A program made the translations under genes and the position numbers. DNA of 64,000 nucleotides from contig NC_009840.1 of the NCBI RefSeq assembly GCF_000018065.1, positions 372,001 to 436,000 on the forward strand, read 5' to 3'. This document shows, in pieces, positions 1 to 8,859 of this stretch; position 1 is the first letter of the stretch; every line of letters starts with the position of its first letter. The stretch is from Prochlorococcus marinus str. MIT 9215 (GTDB lineage: Bacteria; Cyanobacteriota; Cyanobacteriia; PCC-6307; Cyanobiaceae). The notes beneath the pieces were generated by a model that was not told the DNA's origin, made no database searches, and worked only from the letters and a program-made list of their open reading frames with translations.

Positions 1-63
1 CTTACAAGTGAAGTGGAACCAGATGTAACTATATTTTAAAAAATCCTGAATATTCATTTTCAT

Positions 64-3000
64 CTATTCATCATTTGTTTCTTCTTCAAACATAGAATCA
101 AAATCTATTGTTTCTACAATTTTCAATATCAAATTACTTTCAAGTCCAAGCCATTTCTCAAGAAATTTTTTATCTGACCACCAATCATCATCCTCTAATG
201 TGAATGGGTTTTTGCCACCAAATGATCTATGCAATATGTGAATTGCATTATTCGAGCTGCCTTGAAACTTACTAAGTTCTTCACAACAAACATATTCGCC
301 TATTTTTAAATCTCCGATATTATCTAGGCTAATTTGCATTTGGCCTTCTTTATCTAATTTATTTTCTTTATAACCTAATTCTTTTAATAAAAAAACAACA
401 TGATCATTTTTTCTGAGGCTAATAATATTCCTAAATCCATTATTAAATTTATCTTTAAATTTCTCATAATAATTATCCCAACTTTTTTTTGATTTATTTT
501 TTCCTTTTTGAACATTTATATATACTTTTTCAGGCGGTAAAAAACTTGGGATTGAATTTATGAATCCTTCTTCTACCTTATCAAGAGTAATCTCTTCAAC
601 TGAAATTATTTTTTCTTTGTTAATTTCAAATGATTCTTCAACAAATTCCTTACTAAAACAACAATTTTTATTTGGGATATGATAAAAATTTAAACAATCA
701 AAATCATTTTCTTTAATTTCATCTGATGCTTCCATAAAAATTGATGGGGTCTTAAAAAATTCGCCTATCTTTATTTCTTCAGAGAAATCTTTGTTTTCTA
801 CATACCCCAAATCCTGTAAATATTCCCTATTATCCTCATTGTCAATTAAACAAATAGAAATCACTTTTCCTTTCTGGGCTGCCAATAATAATCCTTTATT
901 TTGTTGGTAATAGTCTCTCCATGTATGGTTATTTGGCCAACCTGCATAATAAAAAAGGTTTTCTGATACATATTCCCAGTTAACATTTTTTTGGGTAATC
1001 TCCCATATTATTTTATTTACTCCATTTAAAATATATTTTTCATTATCATATGTTTTATACATTTTATTTCTAATATCATTTGCAACTGTCTCTATACTTT
1101 TATCTGCATCATCATCATATAAGTAATTAATTGAACTATAAATATTCTCTAACTTGTAAGCATCATCATAAATATCAGCATAATATTTACTTTCCCAAGA
1201 CTGATATTGAACATCACTATTATCTATTGGAATAAATATTGGCCAGAATTGAGGATTAGAATCTTCTATTGAAATATCTTTTGGAGGATATTTATCAAAT
1301 ATTTCTTTTTCAATAAGTTCCCAATTAAAGTCATCAAAATCTTTTAGGTAAAATTCAGAAGTGATTGAGTCTAGTTGGTCAATATCTAAATCTGTATCTT
1401 CTAAATTTTCAAAACTTTTAAGAATACTATCAGCTATAAAATCCCAATCAGCAATATCTTTAAACCTCTCTAGGAAATCTTCCAAATCTATTATTGGGGA
1501 TTTTTCTGGTAAATTTTCTAAAGAATGAGAATAAAAAACTTCCTTTAATTTCTCAGAGACATCCTTAATTTCAACTAAATAAAAATCATATTTTATTTTT
1601 TCCTTAATAACATATGCAAGAATAATATTTTTAAAAGTATTTTCATAAGCTTCTAATATTAACCAAGTGGCATATTTTGAATATTCTTCATTCTCATTAT
1701 AATTTGCAATTTTTTCAGCTTTATTCTGAATATCATTAATAATTAATTCTCTTTTAGATTCACTAAAATCAAATTCATTTTTATTTAGATAATCAGATAG
1801 GGCTATAAAAAAGGAACCTGGTAGAAATGTCTCTAACAAATAATTATTATCTGAATCATAAATTGGATGCTTTAAATCTTTTAGATATTTAGCTAATGAT
1901 CTTATACATTCTTCTTTCCCTTTGTAGTGATATTGAGAGCTAACATTAATGGCTAAAAATGCAGCAGCTTCATATTGCCAATTAGGCACCTTATTTGGAT
2001 TGAAACCTAAAATATGAAAAGATTCTGGGGAATCTAAGTGTAAATCCTTATATCTCTTGGCTAAGTTTATTATTAAATTTTGATCTTGGTTTTTTATCGT
2101 CTCTGCAGTATGTTTTTTCAATCTTTGTATATTATTTTCATATTCTTGAATTAAGTCTTCTTCATCATAGATTTTAAATTCTGGGTTATATTCTTCTTCT
2201 AAATCATATAAAACTTTAATAGTTAATTCTTTCTTGCTTAGTACATGAGTAGCATTTCTGTTGCCTAACTCTTCAGCTTTTAAAAAGTCTTTTTTAGCCT
2301 CTTTATTTTGCTTTAAATAAGTTTTTATAAAACCTCTTCTATAGAAATAATCACCATCATCCTTTTCAAAATCTATTGCTTTATTTATATCAATTAAAGC
2401 TTTTTCATATTCACCAATCATTATTTGCGATTCCGCACGGTTGAAATATGCGGTAAAAAGTTTGGGTTCTATGTTTAGGGCACTAGTAAAATCATCAATA
2501 GCTTTTTCGTGATTATTTAATTCTTGCCATAAAGTCCCTCTTGCCAAAAAACCTATTGGAATTAAAAAATCGCTCAAAGCTTTATTAAGGTCAACAATCG
2601 CTTCATAATTTTTATTTAACTCTCCTCTGCATATACCTCTAGCTAATAAAGCTATTTTGCATTCTGAATCTAACCTAATTGCTTTATTGGCTGCTATTAA
2701 AGATTCATGAACATGACCAAGTTGCCATTTAGCATAGGCAATGCATCCAATACTTTCAATATTATTGGGATCAATTTCTAATGATTTTTTTAAATCATCT
2801 AGAGCTTCATTAGATAAATTGAGATTTATTTTGCAGAAACCTCTTAATCTGTATGATTCGCTTTTTAAGCTATTATCTTTGAGTTCTATTGCTTTAGAAA
2901 AATAATCTATAGATTTCTTGTATTCTTGTAATTGAAAGTAGGCTCTACCAATATTATGAAAATTATGGGGCAGTAATGGCTCTACTTTAGTTCCCTCTAA

Positions 3001-3189
3001 ATAATCACTTAATGCTCCATTAAAATCACCTAAAGCCAGTTTTGAGTTTCCACGATTATTATAGGCACGTCCAAATTTAGGATTCTTGATAATTGCTTTT
3101 GTGTAATCCTCAATAGAAGTTTCATAATTTTTTACAGAGAAGTTTTTGTCTCCTCTTTCTTTTAACTGATCCGCACTTAAGTCATCCAT
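64..3189 (-). CDS. Large TPR-repeat protein with duplicated C-terminal domain
   Basis: Tetratricopeptide protein of unknown role. The open frame runs to a GTG at 3231, but those first 14 codons lie in a 103-bp repeat that recurs at 18575, so I prefer the ATG at 3189 (1041 aa). The N-terminal third is a run of about nine TPR units (A-Y-x-N-R-G, G-D-F-x-x-A-type cores, counting from the longer frame roughly residues 18-330). The rest is acidic and matches no family I recognise. Its last third seems to hold two related segments: LGYVENKDFSEEIKIGEFF near residue 800 and LGYKENKLDKE...DLKIGEYV near residue 975. There is no signal peptide or membrane segment, so it is probably cytoplasmic. It lies outside the inner tRNA-derived repeats, so it belongs to older or tandem island material. 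Confidence 0.8.
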   Translation of the reverse strand: MDDLSADQLKERGDKNFSVKNYETSIEDYTKAIIKNPKFGRAYNNRGNSKLALGDFNGALSDYLEGTKVEPLLPHNFHNIGRAYFQLQEYKKSIDYFSKAIELKDNSLKSESYRLRGFCKINLNLSNEALDDLKKSLEIDPNNIESIGCIAYAKWQLGHVHESLIAANKAIRLDSECKIALLARGICRGELNKNYEAIVDLNKALSDFLIPIGFLARGTLWQELNNHEKAIDDFTSALNIEPKLFTAYFNRAESQIMIGEYEKALIDINKAIDFEKDDGDYFYRRGFIKTYLKQNKEAKKDFLKAEELGNRNATHVLSKKELTIKVLYDLEEEYNPEFKIYDEEDLIQEYENNIQRLKKHTAETIKNQDQNLIINLAKRYKDLHLDSPESFHILGFNPNKVPNWQYEAAAFLAINVSSQYHYKGKEECIRSLAKYLKDLKHPIYDSDNNYLLETFLPGSFFIALSDYLNKNEFDFSESKRELIINDIQNKAEKIANYNENEEYSKYATWLILEAYENTFKNIILAYVIKEKIKYDFYLVEIKDVSEKLKEVFYSHSLENLPEKSPIIDLEDFLERFKDIADWDFIADSILKSFENLEDTDLDIDQLDSITSEFYLKDFDDFNWELIEKEIFDKYPPKDISIEDSNPQFWPIFIPIDNSDVQYQSWESKYYADIYDDAYKLENIYSSINYLYDDDADKSIETVANDIRNKMYKTYDNEKYILNGVNKIIWEITQKNVNWEYVSENLFYYAGWPNNHTWRDYYQQNKGLLLAAQKGKVISICLIDNEDNREYLQDLGYVENKDFSEEIKIGEFFKTPSIFMEASDEIKENDFDCLNFYHIPNKNCCFSKEFVEESFEINKEKIISVEEITLDKVEEGFINSIPSFLPPEKVYINVQKGKNKSKKSWDNYYEKFKDKFNNGFRNIISLRKNDHVVFLLKELGYKENKLDKEGQMQISLDNIGDLKIGEYVCCEELSKFQGSSNNAIHILHRSFGGKNPFTLEDDDWWSDKKFLEKWLGLESNLILKIVETIDFDSMFEEETNDE

Positions 3190-3202
3190 AGTATCAATTT
3201 CT

Positions 3203-3305
3203 AAATAACTTTTCTCATAATACAAAAACACTTCTTGCGGACATTTATTTCATTTGGCAATGTTAGTAACTGACTCCAAAATTGGCACATCTACACAAGA
3301 TGTTT
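3203..3305. repeat. Repeat A, copy 1 (103 bp)
   Basis: This is the first of two copies of a 103-bp sequence; the second is at 18575-18677. They align without gaps and differ at roughly a dozen positions. Each lies just upstream of a minus-strand gene (the TPR protein here, a 59-aa protein there). On the minus strand each holds an extended -10-like TGTATTAT and, near the far end, a small inverted repeat (catct...agatg here). It could be a duplicated promoter or leader, or an element-end sequence, since this copy abuts the tRNA-derived repeat at 3319. Confidence 0.75.
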
Positions 3306-3318
3306 ACCTTTGAAACAG

Positions 3319-3498
3319 AAAAGTGGATCCTAAAACTGACGTCTAATTCTGAATAATTTCTTTGTGCGATAGTGGTATTTCACTGATACCAGCCTATCCC
3401 GCGAGTGCCCTCGTCGGGACTTGAACCCGAGACCTCTCCCTTACCAAGGGAGTGCTCTAACGCTGAGCTAAAGGGCAATTTTAAAGTGGCCGGGTTGG
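3319..3498. repeat. Left tRNA-derived direct repeat (attachment-site side)
   Basis: Left copy of the boundary repeat. It matches 35006-35188 from AAAAGTGGA through the tRNA-Thr sequence and on to GCCGGGTTGG, which is the 3' end of tRNA-Tyr with one G missing. Beyond that point the two copies share nothing. The match is imperfect, with several substitutions and short indels, so this is an old or diverged copy and not a fresh duplication. The true crossover site is probably a shorter core within the tRNA. Confidence 0.8.
3406..3476 (-). pseudogene. tRNA-Thr(GGU) remnant
   Basis: This 71-nt copy of the tRNA-Thr at 35094-35165 keeps the anticodon arm (loop TTGGTAA, anticodon GGT), the T arm and the 3' acceptor strand. 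It has lost the seventh acceptor-stem base (GCCCTT-TAGCTC against GCCCTTGTAGCTC), and the D-loop GG pair has become GT. Both changes should harm folding. It is best read as the att-associated duplicate left by integration, with the functional gene at the right end. Confidence 0.8.
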
Positions 3499-3624
3499 CC
3501 CGTTCATTATTACCTGCAGCATAATGATTCTGAAGTGTGCAGAATAAATTTAGACGGCCCATCTGTGGCTGTCAAATTATTTCTAGGGAGTGCTGTAATT
3601 ATTCTTTAATCCACTTTTTAGTCT

Positions 3625-6600
3625 TTAGAAATTCCAATTTATCTGGAATTGATAGGAATCTGAATTTTTTGAATCTCCCTGTTCATTTTTGTAAGAAAGC
3701 ACAGCTCCGAATCTATTTTTCCTACTCATCTGCAATCCAATGGTGTTGCTGAGGAAATTATCCGATGAGTTCAAAATTGAAAATCTGTAGTTGGTGGTGC
3801 TGTCATCTACATAATGAAGATCCACAATTGAATCATCTGTGAAGTCGAAATTATATTCAATCTTTGCGAAAGGTTTTATTTTCCATTCCTTAATCTCAAA
3901 TTCGCTGAATAAATCTGATCCAAGGGCCAAAATTCTATGGTTGACTGTCTGTTCTTTGAAAGTCAAGGCAAGATGACTGCCTGATTCAGAAAATGGTTTT
4001 AATGATATATGAGAAGCTTCAATCCGTGCGTAGGGATTAAAAGTGATGTTTCCCTTGTAAATCGGGTCGGGTCTGAAAGAAAGAGATCCAAAGATAAGAT
4101 TGGCATCTCTCTGGCCTTTGTGGGCAATTGAGTCTTCAAATCTGGTTGTATAGAAATCCATTTTTCCAATTCCCAACTGAAAATCTGTGGGCAAAAAGCT
4201 TTTGAATTTCTGAGAGGAATAAATAGAAACACTGTAGTTATCTGAATTTAACTTGCTTCCTTGCGAGCCGATTTTTATATGATCGTTACCATAAGTAAAA
4301 GCGAAGCCAAGCAGAGAATTGTTTTTTAGTTTTTTGTCCGCACCAAAAGTTAAGTTAAGTGCATCTGATTTCTGATTTGATGACGTTGAATTTTTTTTAT
4401 AATCACCAACAACTATCTCTCCATCAGTCCATAAAAACCAGTTTCCAAATAATTTTCCACCTTTTGGATTTAAATCAGGATCAAATGTTTTTTCGCGTAA
4501 TTCTGCAAAAGCAATTTCTACTGAACTATTTCTGAGATCATCGATTATTTGGTCCGATTCATTTTTCAGCCTTTCATCATTCCAGTTTGCTCTGGCCCAA
4601 TTTTCAAAATCTTTACTTTCTATATCTTTAAATTTTTTCCCCGATCCATTAAAAACTTTCTCTAATGTTGGATTTGAGAAAGAAAAATTAATGCCTTGAA
4701 ATGATTTTTTATCAGATCTTTTATTTCTGGCAAGCCATTCTAGTCTTCTATTCACAGCATCTAAACCGGCCTTGCTGAATCGTATTGATGCGTCTGTCCA
4801 GGCTTCTGCCAGTCCCAGTACATCAGGTTTCAAAGTTGGATCACCCTTTGAATCTATAGGAATATGATTATTTATCACACCATTTGATGTGGTGGATGAA
4901 ACGCCTGTGAAAGTAAAGTTAAAATTCAAATGATAGGTTGTGAGTTCTCCGGAATCTGGAGCATCTTCCTGTATTTGAATGGTTTGTGCTCCACCGCCAA
5001 GATCGGGAGTGAAAATGCCATTTTCCGAGATAATCTTTGTGCTTTCAAAACCATATCCTTTGGGCGGATCCACAGTAATTGAGTAGTTACCACTTTGTGC
5101 GACATCTCCTTTCAGAACAAAATTATATTTGCCATCTGAACCCGTCTCATGGACATTGTTTCCACCACTGTCATCCAGCCAGTCGTTATTTACGAGACTT
5201 CCTTCATAAAGTAATTTAACTGTTACTCCGGATACCGGTTGTCTTGTAGAGGATTCGTATATCACTCCTGCAGGGTCAATTAAAAGGCCATCTATATCGC
5301 TAATTTCTTCACATGAAGAACTGATCTGGATATTTTTGATAAATCTTCCTGATGAAACTGGTCCATCGGTTAAATCAACTTTACCTTTACCTCTCTTCCC
5401 AGCTAATTTTATAAATTCAACTTTAAAGGTCCCAGCGCTGTTAGGGAAAAAATTATAGTTACCCACACTATTGGTTGTAGTAGTTGTGATTAGAGAATCA
5501 TCCTTATAAAGTTTTACAGTTGAACCGTTAACTGGATCACCATTTTTGTATCTGACAACTCCTGATATCGATCCGCAGGAAGCACTTTTGGTAGTGAAAT
5601 TATAAGTATTTTTTGAATCAATTCCAGCAAAAGAATTAGGAGAAGCCGCTTCATCCACTACTGCTCCTGTTGAAATTAAAATATAATATTGAGTACCATC
5701 ATTTATCAAAACTGATCCGTCAGAATCTCTTAATGAAATTGACATTTCATTCCCGGATACGGAGATATCAGTAGTGTTGCTCATATTGAATGATCTTATT
5801 AATGCATCAGTTGAATAGTTGTATAGAGAAATATTTCCTGAACCACGAACTACGTTTTCACTGAAAATTATTTCTACTGTTGGATCAGATGTAGAAACAT
5901 CAGTAGCATTATCCTCTGGAGATTGGGAAGTTATAACTGGAGCGACTGAGTCATTGCTGTAAGTTGAAAAATTCAGTTCAGTTTTATCTGTAATGCCTTT
6001 GTAGCTAATGCCATTTGAAGATTCAATTATTTTGGGTTCGATAAGAAGATAATAATCTGTGTTTGCAATAAGTTCTGCTGGTAAAGTAATAACTTTGCCT
6101 GAAATATTCAATGAATCATTGCTGTACTGCTTGACTAAAGTGTCGTCAGATTTATGCAGAGTAATATTTCCACTTGTTTCCGATGCTTTTATATCTTTGT
6201 CAAAGGTCAATGTGAGATTAAGACTTGTATTTACCCCAAAAGAATTATCTGATGGATTGGTGGAAGTTAAATTTGGACCACTTGGACATCCATTAAAACC
6301 CCAGCATGGTTGTTTATTGCTAGATAATATTGGAGCGAACAAAATTGGTGTCTGGGCATAGTGTTCAACATTCCATGAGGTTAGATTCTGATCGAAATCC
6401 TTGGCATTTTTAAAGGTCCTTGTAAAATTTGTGACCTCTGCCACATCCCAATTACTAATATCTTTATTAAATGCTCTCGCTCCATCAAAAGTTCTCCTCA
6501 ATGACCTTAAACTTTCAGTGTTCCAGCTTGAAATGTTTCCATTAAATGTCTTTGCTCCTGCGAATGTTCTGTGCATGCTCACAACTTTCGATACATCCCA

Positions 6601-7233
6601 GCTGTTTAAATCACTATTGAAATTAATAGCCTTTAAAAAAGTTCTGTCTAATCTAGTTACGTTACTTACATCCCAGCTATTTAGATTTTGATTAAATGCT
6701 GCTGCTCCCCTGAAGGTGCTGTTAAGCCTTGTAACTTTGGAAATATTCCAACTACTAATATCTTGATTAAATACCAAGCTATCCTGGAACATTCCATTGA
6801 TATTAGTGACATTATTTAATTCCCAGTTCGAAATATCCTGGTTAAAGCTGGATGCGTTCATAAACATCCTGCTCATGGTTGTAGCTCTACTTGTATTCCA
6901 ATAACCTATATCTGCATTAAAGTTGGTTTGATCCTTAAAGAGACTTGAAAAATTCTTAATTTGACCAGTGAAAATTTTATTGCCGGTGTCCCCAAAATTG
7001 TATGTAATCCCATTTTTAGTTATTTGAAAATCTGATCCAACAGCACCATTTGCTATGCCTTCATCAAGTAAATCTCTATCAACGATTAGCATATTTGCGC
7101 AAACTGTTCCGAATGCACCAACTGTGCCTACATATTGATTTGAGTAGCAATTTGAATCATCAGCTTTAGCTGAATTCAAGGGATAAAATAATGAAATTAA
7201 GAATAAATATTTATATAGATTTTGTTTCTTCAC
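3625..7233 (-). CDS. Autotransporter-like surface protein with DUF285 repeats
   Basis: A 1202-aa predicted outer-membrane or secreted protein. It has a clear signal peptide (residues 1-24, ending NSAKA). Residues about 95-300 are roughly eight 25-residue DUF285/BspA-type repeats of the form F-N-x-D-I-S-x-W-D-V-S-x-V-T. Two Big_5-like Ig modules follow (about 315-425 and 430-550), then two carboxypeptidase-regulatory/SdrD-B-like modules (about 555-620 and 660-760). The C-terminal 270 residues alternate like a beta-barrel and end in NWNF, a terminal aromatic typical of autotransporter barrels. The likely role is surface display in adhesion or grazer/phage interaction; that is inference. It sits immediately inside the left attachment repeat. 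Confidence 0.8.
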   Translation of the reverse strand: MKKQNLYKYLFLISLFYPLNSAKADDSNCYSNQYVGTVGAFGTVCANMLIVDRDLLDEGIANGAVGSDFQITKNGITYNFGDTGNKIFTGQIKNFSSLFKDQTNFNADIGYWNTSRATTMSRMFMNASSFNQDISNWELNNVTNINGMFQDSLVFNQDISSWNISKVTRLNSTFRGAAAFNQNLNSWDVSNVTRLDRTFLKAINFNSDLNSWDVSKVVSMHRTFAGAKTFNGNISSWNTESLRSLRRTFDGARAFNKDISNWDVAEVTNFTRTFKNAKDFDQNLTSWNVEHYAQTPILFAPILSSNKQPCWGFNGCPSGPNLTSTNPSDNSFGVNTSLNLTLTFDKDIKASETSGNITLHKSDDTLVKQYSNDSLNISGKVITLPAELIANTDYYLLIEPKIIESSNGISYKGITDKTELNFSTYSNDSVAPVITSQSPEDNATDVSTSDPTVEIIFSENVVRGSGNISLYNYSTDALIRSFNMSNTTDISVSGNEMSISLRDSDGSVLINDGTQYYILISTGAVVDEAASPNSFAGIDSKNTYNFTTKSASCGSISGVVRYKNGDPVNGSTVKLYKDDSLITTTTTNSVGNYNFFPNSAGTFKVEFIKLAGKRGKGKVDLTDGPVSSGRFIKNIQISSSCEEISDIDGLLIDPAGVIYESSTRQPVSGVTVKLLYEGSLVNNDWLDDSGGNNVHETGSDGKYNFVLKGDVAQSGNYSITVDPPKGYGFESTKIISENGIFTPDLGGGAQTIQIQEDAPDSGELTTYHLNFNFTFTGVSSTTSNGVINNHIPIDSKGDPTLKPDVLGLAEAWTDASIRFSKAGLDAVNRRLEWLARNKRSDKKSFQGINFSFSNPTLEKVFNGSGKKFKDIESKDFENWARANWNDERLKNESDQIIDDLRNSSVEIAFAELREKTFDPDLNPKGGKLFGNWFLWTDGEIVVGDYKKNSTSSNQKSDALNLTFGADKKLKNNSLLGFAFTYGNDHIKIGSQGSKLNSDNYSVSIYSSQKFKSFLPTDFQLGIGKMDFYTTRFEDSIAHKGQRDANLIFGSLSFRPDPIYKGNITFNPYARIEASHISLKPFSESGSHLALTFKEQTVNHRILALGSDLFSEFEIKEWKIKPFAKIEYNFDFTDDSIVDLHYVDDSTTNYRFSILNSSDNFLSNTIGLQMSRKNRFGAVLSYKNEQGDSKNSDSYQFQINWNF

Positions 7234-7407
7234 CTTTGTTTTGATTATTAATTAAATTTTTAGCTTCTGAAAATCTTTTTTATATTAACAACCAATTTTC
7301 TTAAATCCATGATTAATTTCTTTTTGCCCTCTTAAAGGTTGATTTTTTATTCATGATTAGTTTTCCCACTTTTGCAGATGATATTACTGCTATGGGATAA
7401 TTTTATT

Positions 7408-7422
7408 GATTGACAGTCGATC
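7408..7422. promoter_or_regulatory. 15-bp dyad, leader copy 1
   Basis: GATTGACAGTCGATC is a near-perfect inverted repeat (6 of 7 pairs about a central A) located 30 bp before the ATG at 7453. The same dyad precedes the next gene at 7711. It looks like a protein-binding operator. It contains TTGACA, but no good -10 lies 16-18 bp downstream. Confidence 0.45.
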
Positions 7423-7429
7423 TAAATTA

Positions 7430-7452
7430 AGAGGGATAAAACCCTCTTTTTT
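7430..7452 (+). terminator. Terminator-like hairpin ending at the start codon of the 84-aa gene
   Basis: AGAGGG (7430-7435) pairs with CCCTCT (7442-7447) across a six-base loop, and a T-run leads straight into the ATG at 7453. The shape is that of an intrinsic terminator placed directly before a start codon. It could attenuate transcription into the gene, or terminate a short upstream transcript. Confidence 0.55.
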
Positions 7453-7707
7453 ATGTCACCCAATAAAGGCCCAAAGGTCATCAAATACTGTGTAATTACA
7501 TCTACAACTGCGATAGTTCTAATTTTTATCTCCTTGATACCTATTTCAATAAAGGCATTTTATTGGAATCAATGCTTTAAGAAAACATTTAAATGGATTG
7601 ATAAATACGAGATGGAACTAAAAAATTGGGATAAAGCATCAAAAGAAAGTATTGCAGTAGCAGTTTGCAATGGTGCTGTGTACGAACCTGAACTTAAAAC
7701 AAAGTAA
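7453..7707 (+). CDS. Small membrane protein (84 aa)
   Basis: No family recognised. Residues about 10-36 form one hydrophobic segment (VITSTTAIVLIFISLIPISI), followed by a charged soluble tail with two cysteines, so it is likely a single-pass inner-membrane protein. Small proteins of this kind are common in Prochlorococcus islands. Its ATG abuts a hairpin and T-run, and the downstream DUF3764 gene has the same leader arrangement. Confidence 0.6.
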   Translation: MSPNKGPKVIKYCVITSTTAIVLIFISLIPISIKAFYWNQCFKKTFKWIDKYEMELKNWDKASKESIAVAVCNGAVYEPELKTK

Positions 7708-7710
7708 TTC

Positions 7711-7725
7711 GATTGACAGTCAATC
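7711..7725. promoter_or_regulatory. 15-bp perfect dyad, leader copy 2
   Basis: GATTGACAGTCAATC is a perfect 7-bp inverted repeat around one base. It starts 4 bp after the stop codon of the 84-aa gene and ends 29 bp before the DUF3764 ATG. It matches the dyad at 7408, and an 11-bp portion recurs at 11257-11267. Confidence 0.5.
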
Positions 7726-7732
7726 TACAATA

Positions 7733-7754
7733 AGGGGCAATTAGCTCCTTTTTT
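7733..7754 (+). terminator. Hairpin plus T-run between the 84-aa gene and DUF3764 gene
   Basis: AGGGGC (7733-7738) pairs with GCTCCT (7744-7749), with one G-T pair, and is followed by a T-run that ends at the ATG at 7755. It may end the upstream transcript and at the same time restrict read-through into the DUF3764 gene. Confidence 0.5.
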
Positions 7755-8039
7755 ATGTCAATTGAAACAACTGTTTTAGATTTCAAGTTAAGTAATACAT
7801 TTGAGGAATATGAGGCGTATATGAATGCACCTGAACAACAAGCCATGTTTAAAGAGATGGGAATAAAAACTTTTTATATTGGGAAATCATTAGAAAACCC
7901 CCAAAGAGCAACCGTTATGTTTCAAGGACCAGTAAATACTTGTTACGACATCTTTGTTAACCCGGAAACTAAACCAATAGTTGAAGCGTCCGGTCATATT
8001 TATGAAGGGACAATAATAAACCGCTGGATTTCTGATTAA
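7755..8039 (+). CDS. DUF3764 family protein
   Basis: A 94-aa protein that resembles the picocyanobacterial DUF3764 family: an opening beta strand (TTVLDFKLSNTFEEYEAY), a helix around EQQAMFKEMGIKTFYIGKS, then PQRATVMFQG. The layout suggests a small ferredoxin-like (dimeric alpha/beta barrel) fold; its function is unknown. There is no signal peptide. It heads a close run of small genes: the next frame starts 3 bp after its stop and the following two are joined by ATGA overlaps, so they are probably co-transcribed. Confidence 0.7.
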   Translation: MSIETTVLDFKLSNTFEEYEAYMNAPEQQAMFKEMGIKTFYIGKSLENPQRATVMFQGPVNTCYDIFVNPETKPIVEASGHIYEGTIINRWISD

Positions 8040-8041
8040 TT

Positions 8042-8359
8042 TTGAAACGCCTTCTACTTCCACTGCTGGTTGCATTGGCATTACCTAATGCTGTTAATTC
8101 CAATGAAAAAGTTTCATCTGAAATGAGTGATATTGAAACTAATAAAATATTGCTTGGTCAAGTTCTTTCTGTCTGCTATGCAGTAGATCGAAACCACATA
8201 ACCATGAAACAAAAAATAGATATGCTGGGATTTGCTCTAAACCTCCATGAACGAGCTCATGGAAATAAACAAACAATACAAGAAGATCAAATGAATGCTG
8301 TTGGGAAAGTCCTGGATATCTTTCCAGATTGCTTCCCTGAAGTAAAAAAAGATAAATGA
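8042..8359 (+). CDS. Small secreted protein (105 aa)
   Basis: Starts at TTG 8042, three bases after the DUF3764 stop. Residues 1-20 form a signal peptide (KRLLLPLLVALALPNAVNS). The mature part is helical with two cysteines (SVCYAV and PDCFPE), which could form a disulphide in the periplasm. I recognise no family. Its stop overlaps the next ATG (ATGA), which indicates translational coupling. Confidence 0.6.
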   Translation: MKRLLLPLLVALALPNAVNSNEKVSSEMSDIETNKILLGQVLSVCYAVDRNHITMKQKIDMLGFALNLHERAHGNKQTIQEDQMNAVGKVLDIFPDCFPEVKKDK

Positions 8360-8859
8360 AACGCTTATTTCTTGCCACAATATTATTTTTATTTCCTTTT
8401 AATGCTCAAGCAGGCTTCCCAGAAGGTGAGAATGGATATGATCTGAAAAAAATTGAAGAGTCTTTTAGATTACCCTGTGATGAAATTGGAAATGATGATT
8501 GTATTGCAAGAGCACTGGGTGTCGGCGCTTGTACCTGGATATTTGAGATAAATAAAGATAAAGAAACTGGCGAAGCTTTAAAAATTGCAGACACTGTTTT
8601 AATTGCACTTCTGAAAGGAAATAATCTCGATTTAAAATCAATGCTTGAAAAAGATGGATTAATTAAAAATAAGATAAAAAAAGAGGCCACTTATAGAATT
8701 AACTTCTGCAGAGAAGAGACAAAAAAAGCTATTCCAAAATTAATCAAGAAATTACCGGAAGGTGTTGTATTAGATGAAGAGAGAATAGAGGATTTAACTA
8801 GTGTATTTCCTCTTCAATATTTAAGTATGTTCGAGCAAATGAGTAAGTTTAAAAAATGA
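8356..8859 (+). CDS. Secreted cysteine-containing protein (167 aa)
   Basis: Starts in an ATGA overlap with the previous gene. A signal peptide covers residues 1-19 (KRLFLATILFLFPFNAQA). The mature protein has four cysteines (LPCDE, DDCIA, GACTW, NFCREE), so a disulphide-bonded periplasmic protein is likely. No family recognised. It is followed by another ATGA overlap with a broken gene. Confidence 0.6.
   Translation: MKRLFLATILFLFPFNAQAGFPEGENGYDLKKIEESFRLPCDEIGNDDCIARALGVGACTWIFEINKDKETGEALKIADTVLIALLKGNNLDLKSMLEKDGLIKNKIKKEATYRINFCREETKKAIPKLIKKLPEGVVLDEERIEDLTSVFPLQYLSMFEQMSKFKK

Noticed and set aside
3406-3476. Left tRNA-Thr as a functional second gene
   Set aside because: One acceptor-stem base is missing and the conserved D-loop GG is changed; the intact gene at 35094 suffices.
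3380-3562. Minus-strand open frame of 60 codons over the left tRNA copy
   Set aside because: It runs through the tRNA-Thr remnant, so the frame is a by-product of the tRNA sequence.
7410-7440. TTGACA in the leader dyads as a -35 box
   Set aside because: No acceptable -10 occurs at 16-18 bp in either copy, and the sequence is better explained as a dyad.
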